Source: an uncultured Tenacibaculum sp. (lineage in GTDB: Bacteria > Bacteroidota > Bacteroidia > Flavobacteriales > Flavobacteriaceae). Taken from it: a DNA stretch of 64,000 nucleotides. The stretch lies in the NCBI GenBank assembly GCA_947504185.1, contig CANNGJ010000012.1, positions 1 to 64,000 of the forward strand. Reading direction: 5' to 3'. Under the pieces are notes generated by a model that was not told the origin of the DNA, did not search any database, and saw only the letters and a program-made list of their open reading frames with translations. A program made the position numbers and the translations under genes. This document shows, piece after piece, positions 63,206-64,000 of the stretch. Position 1 is the stretch's first letter. The number at the start of each line of letters is the position of its first letter.

Positions 63206-63213
63206 TATTTTTG
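63206..63213 (+). promoter_or_regulatory. -7 promoter box TATTTTTG for LuxE-like gene
   Basis: Exact TAnnTTTG match 9 bp before the ATG at 63223, so the mRNA would be nearly leaderless. A TTG at 63190-63192 has a spacing of only 13 bp. Confidence 0.45.
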
Positions 63214-63222
63214 TCGAAGTTT

Positions 63223-64000
63223 ATGAAAGAACAGGTTTTTAACATACAATCGGAAGAAGATTTTACAACTGCTGCTATAGCAGTTTTTAAGCATCAGTTT
63301 AATAACAATAAAGTATATCGTTCTTTTTGTGATTTATTATATATACACCCTTCCGATGTTCAAACAATTGAACAAATTCCTTTTTTACCTATTCAGTTTT
63401 TTAAAACTAAAAACGTTCTTTCTTCTACCGATGAAGTTCAAGAAACTTTTACGAGTTCAGGAACTACAGGAAGTGTAATGAGCAAACATCTAGTTACCGA
63501 TATATCTTGGTACGAAGCTAGTTATTTAAAAGGGTTTCATCATTTTTATGGAGCTATTGAAAACTATGTTGTACTTGCTTTATTACCTAATTATCTAGAA
63601 CGTAAGGGTTCTTCCTTAATTTATATGGTAGATGATTTAATACAACGCTCTAAACAACCAGAAAGTGGATTTTATCTGAACAACTTATCTGAACTCGCTA
63701 AAAAACTAATAGAATTAGGCAAAAAAGGTCAAAAAGTATTATTAATAGGAGTTTCTTTTGCTTTGTTAGACTTGATTGAAGCCTATCATTTCAACCTGAA
63801 AAATACCATTATTATGGAAACTGGAGGTATGAAAGGAAGAAGAAAAGAGCTTATTCGAAATGAATTGCATCAAATTTTAGGTAACGGATTTGGAGTTCAA
63901 CAAATTCACTCAGAATACGGAATGACAGAATTGTTAAGTCAAGGATATTCAAAAGGAAATGGTATTTTTAACTGTCCTCCATGGATGCGGCTTTTAACTC
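63223..64000 (+). CDS. LuxE/PaaK-like acyl-protein synthetase (partial, cut by window end)
   Basis: An open frame from ATG at 63223 to the end of the window gives 259 codons with no stop; the gene continues to the right. The sequence MKEQVFNIQSEEDFTTAAIA, PFLPIQFFKTKNVL, the ATP-binding P-loop-like TFTSSGTTGSVMSKH and later IHSEYGMTELLSQGY match LuxE/acyl-adenylate-forming ligases. In Flavobacteriia this protein is a common stand-alone acyl transferase/ligase. Substrate is unknown. It is divergent from the lipoprotein genes. Confidence 0.82.
   Translation, partial: MKEQVFNIQSEEDFTTAAIAVFKHQFNNNKVYRSFCDLLYIHPSDVQTIEQIPFLPIQFFKTKNVLSSTDEVQETFTSSGTTGSVMSKHLVTDISWYEASYLKGFHHFYGAIENYVVLALLPNYLERKGSSLIYMVDDLIQRSKQPESGFYLNNLSELAKKLIELGKKGQKVLLIGVSFALLDLIEAYHFNLKNTIIMETGGMKGRRKELIRNELHQILGNGFGVQQIHSEYGMTELLSQGYSKGNGIFNCPPWMRLLT

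Overview
The window is AT-rich, densely packed chromosomal DNA from a member of the Bacteroidota, most likely a marine Flavobacteriaceae close to Tenacibaculum or Polaribacter. The evidence is a C-terminal type IX secretion sorting domain, many SPII lipoproteins, TAnnTTTG -7 promoter boxes instead of TATAAT, an sdhCAB operon with a single cytochrome b558-type anchor, LytS/LytTR pairs, and DUF1573, DUF1800/DUF1501, DUF3109 and DUF3667 proteins. I saw no tRNA, rRNA, CRISPR array, prophage, transposase or integrase. The genus is an inference.

Layout. 0.1-5.1 kb: Crp-like regulator, Xaa-Pro aminopeptidase, a cupredoxin-like protein, an AhpD-like protein with a tiny CxxC protein upstream, an AraC regulator and a DUF6973-like protein; a candidate small RNA lies at about 3.47-3.56 kb. 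5.1-18.1 kb: an accessory-looking block with a membrane-bound AraC regulator, two paralogous membrane-anchored amidohydrolases, a membrane-anchored DJ-1/PfpI protein, an alpha/beta hydrolase, an esterase fused to a metallo-beta-lactamase-fold domain, two SnoaL/NTF2-like secreted proteins and a LytS/LytTR pair. 18.3-21.8 kb: sdhCAB with a near-consensus promoter. 21.8-26.3 kb: a secreted thioredoxin/TPR/DUF1573 group divergent from a second LytS/LytTR pair whose upstream region carries a helically phased direct repeat.

26.3-34.1 kb: secreted endonuclease I, a short FAD oxidoreductase, MarC, DUF3109, and a 1322-aa type IX secreted protein overlapping a fibronectin-like lipoprotein. 34.2-39.8 kb: nucleotide metabolism (dgt, nrdA, nrdB, thioredoxin). 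40-50.8 kb: prolyl oligopeptidase and M13 peptidase lipoproteins, a flavin monooxygenase, DUF3667, an ABC ATPase, a GreA-like factor, a DAO-family oxidoreductase and two lipoproteins. 51-53.1 kb: an AlbA_2 protein and a leucine-rich-repeat gene enclosed by nested inverted repeats (a probable mobile cassette). 53.1-57.9 kb: the DUF1501/DUF1800 pair, an OmpA/HhH pair and an ankyrin protein. 58-64 kb: ALDH7-type dehydrogenase, an ECF sigma operon whose product partner joins an anti-sigma-like N-terminus to a beta-barrel, small lipoproteins, and the start of a LuxE-like gene cut by the window end.

Most interesting: (i) the cassette at 52.1-53.1 kb, (ii) the ECF sigma gene that has no ATG/GTG/TTG start and its two-membrane partner, (iii) the esterase-MBL fusion, (iv) a short dispersed hairpin repeat at the nrdB 3' end and inside a promoter spacer, and (v) the candidate small RNA. 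I did not find clear evidence of a wholly new multi-gene defence or biosynthetic system.
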